Positions 41,953-53,406 of a stretch of DNA of 64,000 nucleotides are shown piece after piece. Numbering within the stretch: position 1 is the first letter of the stretch; every line of letters begins with the position of its first letter. This DNA comes from Bufo bufo (Eukaryota > Chordata > Amphibia > Anura > Bufonidae). The stretch covers positions 119,084,605-119,148,604 of the forward strand of contig NC_053397.1 of the NCBI RefSeq assembly GCF_905171765.1. The letters are read 5' to 3'. The position numbers were made by a program, and so were the translations under genes. The notes under the pieces are model-generated. The model made no database searches and had not been told where the DNA came from. It worked only from the letters and a program-made list of their open reading frames with translations.

Positions 41953-43866
41953 ATATAAATGTTAAAAAGTATAAATCTGAAGGTGTTGGCCCTTTAAAGA
42001 GTAATGAGGGGGGAGTCGCAGAGAGCGACGAGGAGAAAGCAAAGCTGTTAAATATTTTTTTCTCCAATGTATTCACTGAGGAAAATAAACTGTCAGATGA
42101 CATGCAGAATGTAAAAATAAATTCCCCATTAAAAGTGTCCTGTCTGACCCAGGAAGAAGTACATCAGCGACTTAAAAAGATTAAAATAGACAAATCGCCA
42201 GGACCGGATGACATACACCCCCGTATCCTAAAGGAATTAAGTAATGTCATAGCCAGACCCTTATTTCTGATATTTGCAGACTCTATACTGACAGGGAATG
42301 TCCCACAGGATTGGCGCGTGGCATATGTGGTGCCAATATTCAAAAAGGGGCCAAAAACAGAGCCTGGAAACTATAGGCCGGTAACTTTAACATCTGTTGT
42401 GGGTAAACTGTTTGAAGGTTTTCTGAGAGATGCTATATTAGAGCATCTCAACGGAAATAAGCAAATAACGCCATATCAGCATGGCTTCGTGAGGGATCGG
42501 TCATGTCAGACTAATTTAATCAGTTTCTATGAGGAGGTAAGTTCTAGACTTGACAGCGGCGAATCAATGGATGTCGTATATCTGGACTTCTCCAAAGCAT
42601 TTGACACTGTACCACATAAAAGGTTAGTATATAAAATGAGAATGCTCGGACTGGGAGAAAACATCTGTATGTGGGTAAGTAACTGGCTGAGTGATAGAAA
42701 ACAGAGGGTGGTTATTAACGGTACACACTCAGATTGGGTCACTGTCACTAGTGGAGTACCTCAGAGGTCAGTCTTGGGCCCTATTCTCTTCAATATATTT
42801 ATTAATGATCTTGTAGAAGGCTTGCATAGTAAAGTATCAATTTTCGCAGATGACACTAAACTGTGTAAAGTAATTTACACTGATGAGGACAGTATACTAC
42901 TACAGAGGGATCTGGATAGATTGAAGGCTTGGGCAGATAAGTGGCAGATGAGGTTTAACACTGATAAATGTAAAGTTATGCACATGGGAAGGAAAAATGC
43001 AAGTCACCCGTACATACTAAATGGTAAAACACTCGGTAACACTGACATGGAAAAGGATCTAGGAATTTTAATAAACAGCAAACTAAGCAGCAAAAACCAG
43101 TGTCAGGCAGCTGCTGCCAAGGCCAACAAGATAATGGGTTGCATCAGAAGGGGCATAGATTCCCGTGATAGGAACATAGTCCTACCACTTTACAAATCGC
43201 TAGTCAGACCACACATGGAGTACTGTGTACAGTTCTGGGCTCCTGTAAACAAGGCAGACATAGCAGAGCTGGAGAGGGTTCAGAGGAGGGCAACTAAAGA
43301 AATAACTGGAATGGGGCAACTACAGTACCCTGAAAGATTATCAAAATTAGGGTTATTCACTTTAGAAAAAAGACGACTGAGGGGAGATCTAATTAATATG
43401 TATAAATATATCAGGGGTCAGTACAGAGATCTATCCCATCAGCTATTTATCCCCAGGACTGTGACTGTGACGAGGGGACATCCTCTGCGTTTGGAGGAAA
43501 GAAGGTTTGTACACAAACATAGAAAAGGATTCTTTACGGTAAGAGCAGTGAGACTATGGAACTCTCTGCCTGAGGAGGTGGTGATGGTGAGTACAATAAA
43601 GGAATTCAAGAGGGGCCTGGACGTATTTCTGGAGCTTAATAATATTACAGGCTATAGCTACTAGAGAGGGGTCGTTGATCCAGGGAGTTATTCTGATTGC
43701 CTGATTGGAGTCGGGAAGGAATTTTTTATTCCCCTAAAGTGGAGAAAATTGGCTTCTACCTCACAGGGTTTTTGGCCTTCCTCTGGATCAACTTGCAGGA
43801 TAACAGGCCGAACTGGATGGACAAATGTCTTTTTTCGGCCTTATGTACTATGTTACTATGTTACTA
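41953..43866 (+). mobile_element. CR1-type LINE, 5'-truncated
   Basis: Inserted in the hAT noncoding repeats. Only reverse transcriptase and 3' UTR are present. The 3' end has the octamer repeat TATGTTAC (43849-43864), the tail type of CR1/L2 elements. No clear target duplication, as usual for the clade. Confidence 0.9.
42102..43664 (+). pseudogene. CR1 reverse transcriptase (family A)
   Basis: 520 uninterrupted codons. Motifs in order: SPGPDDIHPRILKEL, NYRPVTLTSVVGKL, HGFVRDRSCQTNL, YLDFSKAFDTVPH (first catalytic Asp), SGVPQRSVLGPILFNIF, and FADDTKL (catalytic pair). In LINE reverse transcriptases the PQG triplet is nearly invariant; here it is PQR (about 42763), likely damaging. The frame lacks the endonuclease and ORF1, so 5' truncation already made it dead on arrival. 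Reading continues upstream of the ATG to about 41990. Confidence 0.85.
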
Positions 43867-44146
43867 AAGGTGCTGATAGTGTCATTCTGAAAAACTTAAC
43901 ACACACGCTACAGTGCAGATACAAGTCTAATTCTGTGATTAAAGGTATATCTGTCACACAGCGCGTAAAAAATAGGCCTCACATTTATATTCAACCAAAT
44001 CTGTCATTACATGTGTGCCTGTATTAGTGTAATACGGTACCTAAATAGATAGCCAGACAGTGTTAGGTGTCTGTAAAAAAAGGCCTGAATTTTAATTCAA
44101 TACATTGGCCCGAATAATATTTTTCTTATTGTGGTGAACGGTAACA

Positions 44147-47100
44147 ATGAGGAAAACAACTAGTAAGGGACGCGGACATGGTCGTGGCGGTGTTAGTGAA
44201 CCCTCTGGTGCTGGGAGAGGACGTGGCCGTTCTGCCACAGCCACACGTCCTAGTGTACCAACTACCTCAGGTCCCAGTAGCCGACAGAATTTACAGGGAT
44301 ATTTGGTGGGGCCCAATGCCGTTCTAAGGATGGTAAGGCCTGAGCAGGTACAGGCATTAGTCAATTGGGTGGCCGACAGTGCATCCAGCACATTCACATT
44401 ATCTCCCACCCAGTCTTCTGCAGAAAGCGCACAGATGGCGCATGAAAACCAAGCCCATCAGTCTGTCACATCACCCCCATGCATATCAGGGAAACTGTCT
44501 GAGCCTCAAGTTATGCAGCAGTCTCTTATGCTGTTTGAAGACTCTGCTGGCAGGGTTTCCCAAGGGCATCCACCTAGCCCTTCCCCAGGGGTGGAAGAGA
44601 TAGAATGCACTAACGCACAACCACTTATGTTTCCTGATGATGAGGACATGGGAATACCACCTCAGCACGTCTCTGATGATGACGAAACACAGGTGCCAAC
44701 TGCTGCGTCTTTCTGCAGTGTGCAGACTGAACAGGAGGTCAGGGATCAAGACTGGGTGGAAGACGATGCAAGGGACGATGAGGTCCTAGACCCCACATGG
44801 AATGAAGGTCGTGCCACTGACTTTCACAGTTCGGAGGAAGAGGCAGTGGTGAGACCGAGCCAACAGCGTAGCAAAAGACAAAGAGGGAGCAGTGGGCAAA
44901 ATCAGAACACCCGCCGCCAAGAGACTCCGCCTGCTACTGATCGCCGCCATCTGGGACCGAGCACCCCAAAGGCAGCTTCAAGGAGTTCCCTGGCATGGCA
45001 CTTCTTTAAACAATGTGCTGACGACAAGACCCGAGTGGTTTGCACGCTGTGCCATCAGAGCCTGAAGCGAGGCATTAACGTTCTGAACCTTAGCACAACC
45101 TGAATGACCAGGCACCTGCATGCAAAGCATGAACTGCAGTGGAGTAAACACCTTAAAAACAAAGAAGTCACTCAGGCTCCCCCTGCTACCTCTTCTGCTG
45201 CTGCCGCCTCGGCCTCTTCTGCTGCTGCCGCCGCCTCGGCCTCTTCCTCCGCCTCTGGAGGAACGTTGGCACCTGCCGCCCAGCAAACATGGGATGTACC
45301 ACCAACACCCCCACCTGCATCACCAAGCATCTCAACCATGTCACACGGCAGCGTTCAGCTCTCCATCTCACAAACATTTGAGAGAAAGCGTAAATTCCCA
45401 CCTAGCCACCCTCGATCCCTGGCCCTGAATGCCAGCATTTCTAAACTACTGGCCTATGAAATGCTGTCATTTAGGCTGGTGGACACAGACAGCTTCAAAC
45501 AGCTCATGTCGCTTGCTGTCCCACAGTATGTTGTTCCCAGCCGGCACTACTTCTCCAAGAGAGCCGTGCCTTCCCTGCACAACCAAGTGTCTGATAAAAT
45601 CAAGTGTACACTGCGCAACGCCATCTGTGGCAAGGTCCACCTAACCACAGATACGTGGACCAGTAAGCACGGCCAGGGACGCTATATCTCCCTAACTGCA
45701 CACTGGGTAAATGTAGTGGCGCCTGGGCCCCAGGCGGAGAGCTGTTTGGCGCACGTCCTTCCGCCGCCAAGGATCGCAGGGCAACATTCTTTGCCTCCTG
45801 TCTCCTCCTCCTCCTACTCAGCTTCCTCCTCCTCTTCTTCCACCTGCTCATCCAGTCAGCCACACACCTTCACCACCAACTTCAGCACAGCCCGGACAGG
45901 CCCCACACCGCACAGGAGTTGTGGCGGGGTATAGAACAACAGACCGACGAGTGGTTGCTGCCGGTGAGCCTCAAGCCCGGCCTGGTGGTGTGCGATAATG
46001 GGCGAAATCTCGTTGCAGCTCTGGGACTAGCCGGTTTGACGCACATCCCTTGCCTGGCGCATGTGCTGAATTTGGTGGTGCAGAAGTTCATTCGCAACTA
46101 CCCCGACATGTCAGAGCTGCTGCATAAAGTGCAGGCCTTCTGTTCGCGCTTCCGGCGTTCACACCCTGCTGCTGCACGCCTGTCTGCGCTACAGCGTAAC
46201 TTCGGCCTTCCCGCTCACCGCCTCATATGCGACGTACCCACCAGGTGGAACTCCACCTTGCACATGCTGGACAGACTGTGCGAGCAGCAGCAGGCCATAG
46301 TGGAGTTTCAGCTGCAGCACGCACGGGTCAGTCGCACTGCGAAACAGCACCACTTCACCACCAATGACTGGGCCTCCATGCGAGACCTGTGTGCCCTGTT
46401 GCGCTGTTTCGAGTACTCCACCAACATGGCCAGTGGCGATGACGCCGTTATCAGCGTTACAATACCACTTCTATGTCTCCTTGAGAAAACACTTAGGGCG
46501 ATGATGGAAGAGGAGGTGGCCCAGGAGGAAGAGGAGGAAGAGGGGTAATTTTTAGCACTTTCAGGCCAGTCTCTTTGAAGTGACTCAGAGGGAGGTTTTT
46601 TGCAACACCAGAGGCCAGGTACAAATGTGGCCAGACAGGGCCCACTACTGGAGGACGAGGAGGAAGAGGATGAGGAGGAGGTGGAGGAGGATGAGGATGA
46701 AGCATGTTCACAGCGGGGTGGCACCCAAAGCAGCTCGGGCCCATCAGTGGTGCGTGGCTGGGGGGAAACACAGGACGATGACGATACGCCTCCCACAGAG
46801 GACAGCTTGTCCTTACCTCTGGGCAGCCTGGCACACATGAGCGACTACATGCTGCAGTGCCTGCGCAACGACAGCAGAGTTGCCCACATTTTAACGTGTG
46901 CGGACTACTGGGTTGCCACCCTGCTGGATCCCCAGTACAAAGACAATGTGCCCACCTCACTTCCTACACTGGAGCGTGATAGGAAGATGCGCGAGTACAA
47001 GCACACGTTGGTAGACGCGCTACTGAGAGCATTCCCAAATGTCACAGGGGAACCAGTGGAAGCCCAAGGCGAAGGCAGAGGAGGAGCAAGAGGTCGCCAA

Positions 47101-47529
47101 CGCAGCTGTGTCACGGCCAGCTACTCTGAGGGCAGGGTTAGCATGGCAGAGATGTGGAAAAGTTTTGTCACCACGCCACAGCTAACTGCACCACCACCTG
47201 ATACGGAACGTGTTAGCAGGAGGCAATATTTCACTAACATGGTGGAACAGTACCTGTGCACACCCCTCCACGTACTGACTGATGGTTCGGCCCCATTCAA
47301 CTTCTGGGTCTCCAAATTGTCCACGTGGCCAGAGCTAGCCTTTTATGCCTTGGAGGTGCTGGCCTGCCCGGCGGCCAGCGTTTTGTCTGAACGTGTATTC
47401 AGCACGGCAGGGGGCGTCATTACAGACAAATGCAGCCGCCTGTCTACAGCCAATGTGGACAAGCTGACGTTCATAAAAATGAACCAGGCATGGATCCCAC
47501 AGGACCTGTCCATCCCTTGTGCAGATTAG
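44147..47529 (+). pseudogene. hAT transposase (BED finger type, ZBED-like), broken by two stops and one frameshift
   Basis: Frame 1 (44147-45103): an RG-rich opening (KGRGHGRGG), a long acidic disordered region, then the first half of a BED finger (CTLCHQSLKRG, about 45040). An in-frame TGA at 45101-45103 splits the finger; it resumes with TRHLHAKH. The same frame holds the first catalytic Asp (TTDTWTSKHGQG, about 45647) and a Ser-rich insert. A frameshift near 45890 leads to VCDNGRNL (second Asp, about 45990) and CDVPTRWNSTLHML. A TAA at 46546-46548 follows a poly-Glu tract. The C-terminal part has the dimerisation region LACPAASVLSERVFSTAGG with the catalytic Glu (about 47361-47417). In the family this enzyme excises and inserts the element with 8-bp target duplications. 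Confidence 0.85.
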
Positions 47530-47654
47530 ACATTAACTACCTCCCCTTAACAATATATTATTGTACTCCAGGGCACTTCCTCATTCAATCCTATTTTTAT
47601 TTTCATTTTACCATTATATTGCGGGGCAACCCAAAGTTGAATGAACCTCTCCTC

Positions 47655-48088
47655 TGTCTGGGTGCCTGGGCCTAAATGTGTGACAGTGGCCTGTTCCAGT
47701 GGTGGGTGACGTGAAGCCTGATTCTCTGCTATGACATGAAGACTGATTCTCTGCTGACATGAAGCCTGAATCTCTGTTACGGGACCTCTCTCCTCTGTCT
47801 GGGTGCCTGGGCCTAAATATGTGACAGTGGCCTGTTCCAGTGGTGGGTGACGTGAAGCCTGATTCTCTGCTATGACATGAAGACTGATTCTCTGCTGACA
47901 TGAAGCCTGAATCTCTGTTATGGGACCTCTCTCCTCTGCCTGGGTCTAAATATGTGACAGTGGCCTGTTCCAGTGGTGGGTGACGTGAAGCCTGATTCTC
48001 TGCTATGACATGAAGACTGATTCTGTGCTGACATGAAGCCAGATTCTCTGTTACGGGACCTCTCTCCTCTGTCTGGGTGCCTGGGCCT
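47655..48088. repeat. 141-bp minisatellite, first block (hAT 3' subterminal)
   Basis: Units start at about 47690, 47831 and 47963 (CCTGTTCCAGTGGTGGGTGA), one of them 8-9 bases shorter. It follows the transposase stop by about 120 bases and is probably the native hAT subterminal repeat from which the later blocks derive. Confidence 0.9.
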
Positions 48089-48165
48089 TAATATTTAGAA
48101 GACGTATTATTAATATTAGAAGACGTATTATTAATATTGTTAAGCAAGCAAAGCAGGAAGGGGAC

Positions 48166-48519
48166 GTGGATGTTCTTGTCCATCTAGGGACAAATGACCT
48201 GGCTTGCAATGAAGTGTCAGAGGTGAAAAAATCTTTTATCACACTTGGTAATGACGTACAGGATTTTGCATCCACCATTTCATTTTCTGAAGTTCTGCCT
48301 GTGCATAATGTTCAGAATGATAGGCAGAGGCGCATAAAGGAGTTCAACATATGGCTTGGTAAATGGTGTCAAGAGCAAGGATTTGGCTTTGTTTCTCATG
48401 ATAGCTCTACTTGGAATAGAAAGGAACTGTACAAAAAAGATGGTTTTCATCTTTCTCTCAAAGGAACAAATGTACTTAGTGAACAACTCCAAGAATTTGC
48501 GAAAGAGTATTTAAACTAG
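48166..48519 (+). CDS. CR1 ORF1 esterase domain, unit 1 (partial)
   Basis: 117 codons from the ATG, though the frame is open upstream to the CR1 start. VLVHLGTNDL holds the GxND block III of SGNH hydrolases and DGFHLSLKG the D-x-x-H block V with catalytic Asp and His. The block I Ser lies in the lost 5' part, so the domain is incomplete. ORF1 esterases are known from the CR1 group; their role in retrotransposition is thought to be membrane- or RNA-particle-related. Confidence 0.75.
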   Translation: MDVLVHLGTNDLACNEVSEVKKSFITLGNDVQDFASTISFSEVLPVHNVQNDRQRRIKEFNIWLGKWCQEQGFGFVSHDSSTWNRKELYKKDGFHLSLKGTNVLSEQLQEFAKEYLN

Positions 48520-48672
48520 GAAGGGGGGGCAAAAGAGTGAAAATAAAAGAGTCCATTTGCCCCCCGAAACAATGCCAGGTCAGAAGCACAGAGGTTAAGA
48601 AATGATAAGCTCAGAGTCCTGTCTACAAATGCTCGCAGTTTAGGTAAAAAAATCAATGAACTTGATTCAATA

Positions 48673-49509
48673 ATGGCATCTGAGAATGTAGATTTAGTGG
48701 CTGTTACGGAGACATGGTTTAATGAAAGAAATGACTGGGACATAACCATACCAGGGTACTCTTTATACAGAAGAGACAGAGAAGGCAAGAAAGGAGGAGG
48801 AGTGGCCCTGTATGTGAAAGATAGCATTAAATCTAACCTAATACAAGTTGGTGAGGCCAACATAGAGTCAGTTTGGGTTACGTTGCAGTTTGCTAACCAT
48901 GCAGTAACTCGTGTAGGTGTGATATATAGACCACCTGGTCAAGTTAAAGAACTAGATGATCTACTAGTTGAAGAAATAGCTAAAATGACAATGAAAGGAG
49001 AAGTTATCATTATGGGAGATTTCAATCTCCCAGATATAAACTGGAAAACCAAAATAGCAAGTTCTACCAGGAGTACAGATATTCTAAATTCCCTACTGGG
49101 GTTATCTCTACAACAAGTGGTTGAGGAGCCAACCCGGAGGGAGGCCATTTTGGATTTGGTATTCACAAACGGGGATTCGGTATATGATGTCATTGTAGGC
49201 GAAACCTTGGGAACTAGTGATCACCAGTCAGTGTGGTTTAATATAAGAACTGTGAAAGAGTCCCACCACACAAAAACAAAAGTTTTAGATTTTAGAAAAA
49301 CAGACTTTTCAAAAATGAAATTAGTCATAAATGAGTCCTTATCAGACTGGAACGGATTACATGGAGTCCAGGAGAAATGGGACTACTTAAAAGGTGCATT
49401 ATTGAAGGCAACAGAAAATTGCATTAGACTTGTCAGTAAAAGCAAAAAAAGGAGGAGACCACTGTGGTACTCAGCAGAAGTGGCCCAAATCATTAAAAAT
49501 AAAAGCTAG
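48673..49509 (+). CDS. CR1 APE endonuclease domain, unit 1
   Basis: 278 codons. AVTETWFNERND, GGGVALYVKD, YRPPGQ, IIMGDFNLPDINW and SDHQSVWF are the landmarks of AP-endonuclease-like LINE nucleases, which nick the target to start reverse transcription. The frame ends at TAG (49507-49509), and the reverse transcriptase continues in another frame. In an intact CR1 these form one ORF2, so this is a frame break. All units with sequence here have the same stop. Confidence 0.85.
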   Translation: MASENVDLVAVTETWFNERNDWDITIPGYSLYRRDREGKKGGGVALYVKDSIKSNLIQVGEANIESVWVTLQFANHAVTRVGVIYRPPGQVKELDDLLVEEIAKMTMKGEVIIMGDFNLPDINWKTKIASSTRSTDILNSLLGLSLQQVVEEPTRREAILDLVFTNGDSVYDVIVGETLGTSDHQSVWFNIRTVKESHHTKTKVLDFRKTDFSKMKLVINESLSDWNGLHGVQEKWDYLKGALLKATENCIRLVSKSKKRRRPLWYSAEVAQIIKNKS

Positions 49510-49634
49510 CATTTTGTAATTATAAAAAAAACCAGAGCAATGAAGATAAGGAAATCTACAAGATTAGGCAGAGAGAGGCCAAGCAAGTTTTAAGAACTTC
49601 TAAAGCGCAGGCAGAAGAAAAACTAGCTCAGTCT

Positions 49635-51359
49635 ATGAAAAAAGGGGATAAGACATTCTTCAGATATATAAATGAAAAAAGGAAATTAAAACAAGGAATA
49701 ACTAAATTAAAAACAAAGGACGGAAGGTATGTAGAAGAGAATAAAGGGCTAGCCGACTGCCTTAATGAATACTTCTGTTCAGTTTTTACAAAAGAAAAAG
49801 GAGAAGGACCTCCACTAGAAAGAATGACTAATAAATCGTTTGATGCATGTATCTTTACAGAGGAAGATGTTCTAAGTTTGCTGTCTAAGGTGAAGACAAA
49901 TAAGTCACAGGGGCCTGATGAGATACACCCAAAATTATTAAAAGAGCTTAGTGGTGAGCTGGCAAAACCGTTAACAGATTTATTTAACCAATCATTAGTA
50001 ACAGGAGTCGTCCTGGAAGATTGGAAATTGGCTAATGTCGTGCCCATTCACAAGAAAGGTAGTAGGGAGGAATCGAGCAACTATAGACCAGTGAGTCTGA
50101 CATCAATAGTAGGCAAATTAATGGAAACCCTATTAAAGGATAGGATTGTGGAACATCTAAAATCCCATGGATTGCAAGATGAAAAACAACATGGGTTTAT
50201 TTCAGGGAGATCATGTCAAACAAATCTTATAGATTTTTTTGACTGGGTGAATAAAATAATAGACGGTGGAGGTGCAGTAGACATTGCATATCTAGATTTT
50301 AGTAAGGCTTTTGACACTGTCCCACATAGAAGACTTATCAATAAACTGCAGTCATTGAGCATGGACTCCCATATTGTTGAGTGGATTAGGCAGTGGCTGA
50401 GTGACAGACAACAGAGGGTGGTAGTCAATGGAGAACATTCAAAACAAGGTCATGTTACCAGTGGGGTTCCACAGGGATCTGTACTGGGACCGATTTTGTT
50501 TAATATCTTCATAAGTGATATTGCAAAAGGCCTCGCTGGTAAGGTTTGTCTTTTTGCTGATGACACAAAGATAGGTAACAGGGTTGATGCTCCTGGAGGG
50601 AAACGCCAAATGGAAAAGGATTTAGGAAAACTAGAAGAATGGTCAGAACTCTGGAAACTGAAATTTAATGTGGATAAGTGCAAGATAATGCACCTGGGGC
50701 GTAAAAACCCAAGGGCAGAATATAGAATATTTGACACAGTCCTGACCTCAGTATCTGAGGAAAGGGATTTAGGAGTAATTATTTCAGAAGACTTAAAGGT
50801 GGGAAGACAATGTAATAGAGCAGCACGAAATGCCAGCAGAATGCTTGGATGTATAGGGAGAGGTATAAACAGTAGAAAGAGTGAAGTGCTTATGCCGCTG
50901 TACAGAACACTGGTGAGACCTCACTTGGAGTATTGTGCGCAGTACTGGAGGCCATATCTCCAGAAGGATATAGATACTCTAGAGAGAGTTCAGAGAAGAG
51001 CTACTAAACTAGTACATGGATTGCAGGATAAAACTTACCAGGAAAGGTTAAAGGACCTTAATATGTATAGCTTGGAAGAAAGAAGAGACAGAGGGGATAT
51101 GATAGAAACTTTTAAATACATAAAGGGAATCAACTCGGTAAAGGAAGAGAGCATATTTAAAAGAAGAAAAACTACCACAAGAGGACACAGTTTTAAATTA
51201 GAGGGGCAAAGGTTTAAAAGTAATATAAGGAAGTATTACTTTACTGAGAGAGTAGTGGATGCATGGAATAGCCTTCCTGCAGAAGTGGTAGCTGCAAATA
51301 CAGTGAAGGGGTTTAAGCATGCATGGGATAGGCACAAGGCCATCCTTCATATAAGATAG
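49635..51359 (+). CDS. CR1 reverse transcriptase, unit 1
   Basis: 574 codons. SQGPDEIHPKLLKEL, NYRPVSLTSIVGKL, YLDFSKAFDTVPH, SGVPQGSVLGPILFNIF and FADDTK are all intact, as is the C-terminal region (PHLEYCAQYWRPY, AWNSLPAEV). Open sequence in this frame begins before the ATG (about 49550, NEDKEIYKIRQREAKQ), showing that it was joined to the endonuclease. Unit 1 has Arg where units 2 and 3 have Ser in YQE(R/S)LKDL. Confidence 0.85.
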   Translation: MKKGDKTFFRYINEKRKLKQGITKLKTKDGRYVEENKGLADCLNEYFCSVFTKEKGEGPPLERMTNKSFDACIFTEEDVLSLLSKVKTNKSQGPDEIHPKLLKELSGELAKPLTDLFNQSLVTGVVLEDWKLANVVPIHKKGSREESSNYRPVSLTSIVGKLMETLLKDRIVEHLKSHGLQDEKQHGFISGRSCQTNLIDFFDWVNKIIDGGGAVDIAYLDFSKAFDTVPHRRLINKLQSLSMDSHIVEWIRQWLSDRQQRVVVNGEHSKQGHVTSGVPQGSVLGPILFNIFISDIAKGLAGKVCLFADDTKIGNRVDAPGGKRQMEKDLGKLEEWSELWKLKFNVDKCKIMHLGRKNPRAEYRIFDTVLTSVSEERDLGVIISEDLKVGRQCNRAARNASRMLGCIGRGINSRKSEVLMPLYRTLVRPHLEYCAQYWRPYLQKDIDTLERVQRRATKLVHGLQDKTYQERLKDLNMYSLEERRDRGDMIETFKYIKGINSVKEESIFKRRKTTTRGHSFKLEGQRFKSNIRKYYFTERVVDAWNSLPAEVVAANTVKGFKHAWDRHKAILHIR

Positions 51360-51440
51360 GGCCGGGGGCTATCCATAGTATTCAGTATATTGGGCAGACT
51401 AGATGGGCCAAATGGTTCTTATCTGCCGACACATTCTATG

Positions 51441-52822
51441 GCCTGTTCCAGTGGTGGGTGACGTGAAGCCTGATTCTCTGCTATGACATGAAGACTGATT
51501 CTCTGCTGACATGAAGCCTGAATCTCTGTTATGGGACCTCTCTCCTCTGCCTGGGTGCCTGGGCCTAAATATGTGACAGTGGCCTGTTCCAGTGGTGGGT
51601 GACGTGAAGCCTGATTCTCTGCTATGACATGAAGACTGATTCTGTGCTGACATGAAGCCAGATTCTCTGTTACGGGACCTCTCTCCACTGTCTGGGTGCC
51701 TGGGCCTAAATATGTGACAGTGGCCTGTTCCAGTGGTGGGTGACGTGAAGCCTGATTCTCTGCTATGACATGAAGACTGATTCTCTGCTATGACATGCAA
51801 ACTGAATCTCTGTTATGGGACCTCTCTCCTCTGCCTGGGTGCCTGGGCCTAAATATGTGACAGTGGCCTGTTCCAGTGGTGGGTGACGTGAAGCCTGATT
51901 CTCTGCTATGACATGAAGACTGATTCTCTGCTGACATGAAGCCTGAATCTCTGTTATGGGACCTCTCTCCTCTGCCTGGGTGCCTGGGCCTAAATATGTG
52001 ACAGTGGCCTGTTCCAGTGGTGGGTGACGTGAAGCCTGATTCTCTGCTATGACATGAAGACTGATTCTGTGCTGACATGAAGCCAGATTCTCTGTTAAGG
52101 GACCTCTCTCCTCTGTCTGGGTGCCTGGGCCTAAATATGTGACAGTGGCCTGTTCCAGTGGTGGGTGACGTGAAGCCTGATTCTCTGCTATGACATGAAG
52201 ACTGATTCTCTGCTGACATGAAGCCTGAATCTCTGTTATGGGACCTCTCTCCTCTGCCTGGGCCTAAATATATGACAGTGGCCTGTTCCAGTGGTGGGTG
52301 ACGTGAAGCCTGATTCTCTGCTATGACATGAAGACTGATTCTCTGCTGACATGAAGCCTGAATCTCTGTTATGGGACCTCTCTCCTCTGCCTGGGTGCCT
52401 GGGCCTAAATATGTGACAGTGGCCTGTTCCAGTGGTGGGTGACGTGAAGCCTGATTCTCTGCTATGACATGAAGACTGATTCTCTGCTGACATGAAGCCT
52501 GAATCTCTGGTATGGGACCTCTCTCCTCAGCCTGGGTGCCTGGGCCTAAATATGTGACAGTGGCCTGTTCCAGTGGTGGGTGACGTGAAGCCTGATTCTC
52601 TGCTATGACATGAAGACTGATTCTCTGCTGACATGAAGCCTGAATCTCTGTTATGGGACCTCTCTCCTCTGCCTGGGTCTAAATATGTGACAGTGGCCTG
52701 TTCCAGTGGTGGGTGACGTGAAGCCTGATTCTCTGCTATGACATGAAGACTGATTCTGTGCTGACATGAAGCCAGATTCTCTTTTTCCGGGACCTCTCTC
52801 CTCTGTCTGGGTGCCTGGGCCT
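51441..52822. repeat. 141-bp minisatellite block between units 1 and 2 (10 repeats)
   Basis: Repeat starts at about 51442, 51583, 51724, 51867, 52008, 52149, 52282, 52423, 52564 and 52697: mostly 141 bases, two of 133 and one of 143. Because 141 is a multiple of three, the minus strand has long chance frames of 47-residue repeats. Confidence 0.95.
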
Positions 52823-52899
52823 TAATATTTAGAAGACGTATTATTAATATTAGAAGACGTATTATTAATATTGTTAAGCAAGCAAAGCAGGAAGGGGAC

Positions 52900-53253
52900 G
52901 TGGATGTTCTTGTCCATCTAGGGACAAATGACCTGGCTTGCAATGAAGTGTCAGAGGTGAAAAAATCTTTTATCACACTTGGTAATGACGTACAGGATTT
53001 TGCATCCACCATTTCATTTTCTGAAGTTCTGCCTGTGCATAATGTTCAGAATGATAGGCAGAGGCGCATAAAGGAGTTCAACATATGGCTTGGTAAATGG
53101 TGTCAAGAGCAAGGATTTGGCTTTGTTTCTCATGATAGCTCTACTTGGAATAGAAAGGAACTGTACAAAAAAGATGGTTTTCATCTTTCTCTCAAAGGAA
53201 CAAATGTACTTAGTGAACAACTCCAAGAATTTGCGAAAGAGTATTTAAACTAG
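52900..53253 (+). CDS. CR1 ORF1 esterase domain, unit 2 (partial)
   Basis: Protein identical to unit 1, including VQDFAST and DGFHLS. Confidence 0.75.
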   Translation: MDVLVHLGTNDLACNEVSEVKKSFITLGNDVQDFASTISFSEVLPVHNVQNDRQRRIKEFNIWLGKWCQEQGFGFVSHDSSTWNRKELYKKDGFHLSLKGTNVLSEQLQEFAKEYLN

Positions 53254-53406
53254 GAAGGGGGGGCAAAAGAGTGAAAATAAAAGAGTCCATTTGCCCCCCG
53301 AAACAATGCCAGGTCAGAAGCACAGAGGTTAAGAAATGATAAGCTCAGAGTCCTGTCTACAAATGCTCGCAGTTTAGGTAAAAAAATCAATGAACTTGAT
53401 TCAATA

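Larger units (their letters stand above)
41467..44010. repeat. Subterminal repeat, about 293 bp, split by a CR1
   Basis: AAAAATAGGCCT occurs at about 41467, 41760 and 43967. The spacing is about 293 once the CR1 at 41953-43866 is removed. The sequence AAGGTGCTGATAGTGTCATT on both sides of the LINE confirms the split. Confidence 0.85.
48089..51440 (+). mobile_element. CR1-type LINE, unit 1 (family B)
   Basis: A 5'-truncated CR1: partial ORF1 with esterase domain, endonuclease and reverse transcriptase, ending ACATTCTATG, which carries the ATTCTATG octamer of CR1 tails. Inserted in the 141-bp repeat with loss of about 14 target bases (AAATATGTGACAGT is missing at the junctions). The first bases contain a doubled AGAAGACGTATTATTAATAT. 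Confidence 0.9.

Noticed and set aside
46308..46838. 176-codon minus-strand frame with poly-Ser
   Set aside because: It is the antisense of the poly-Glu region of the hAT transposase.
49500..49640. CR1 endonuclease and reverse transcriptase as two separate genes
   Set aside because: Reverse-transcriptase-like sequence extends upstream of the ATG in its own frame, so this is a frame break in one ORF2 shared by all units.
51441..52822. Regular direct repeats that might suggest a CRISPR array
   Set aside because: Units are 141 bp and contiguous with no unique spacers, and the surrounding DNA is vertebrate transposon sequence.
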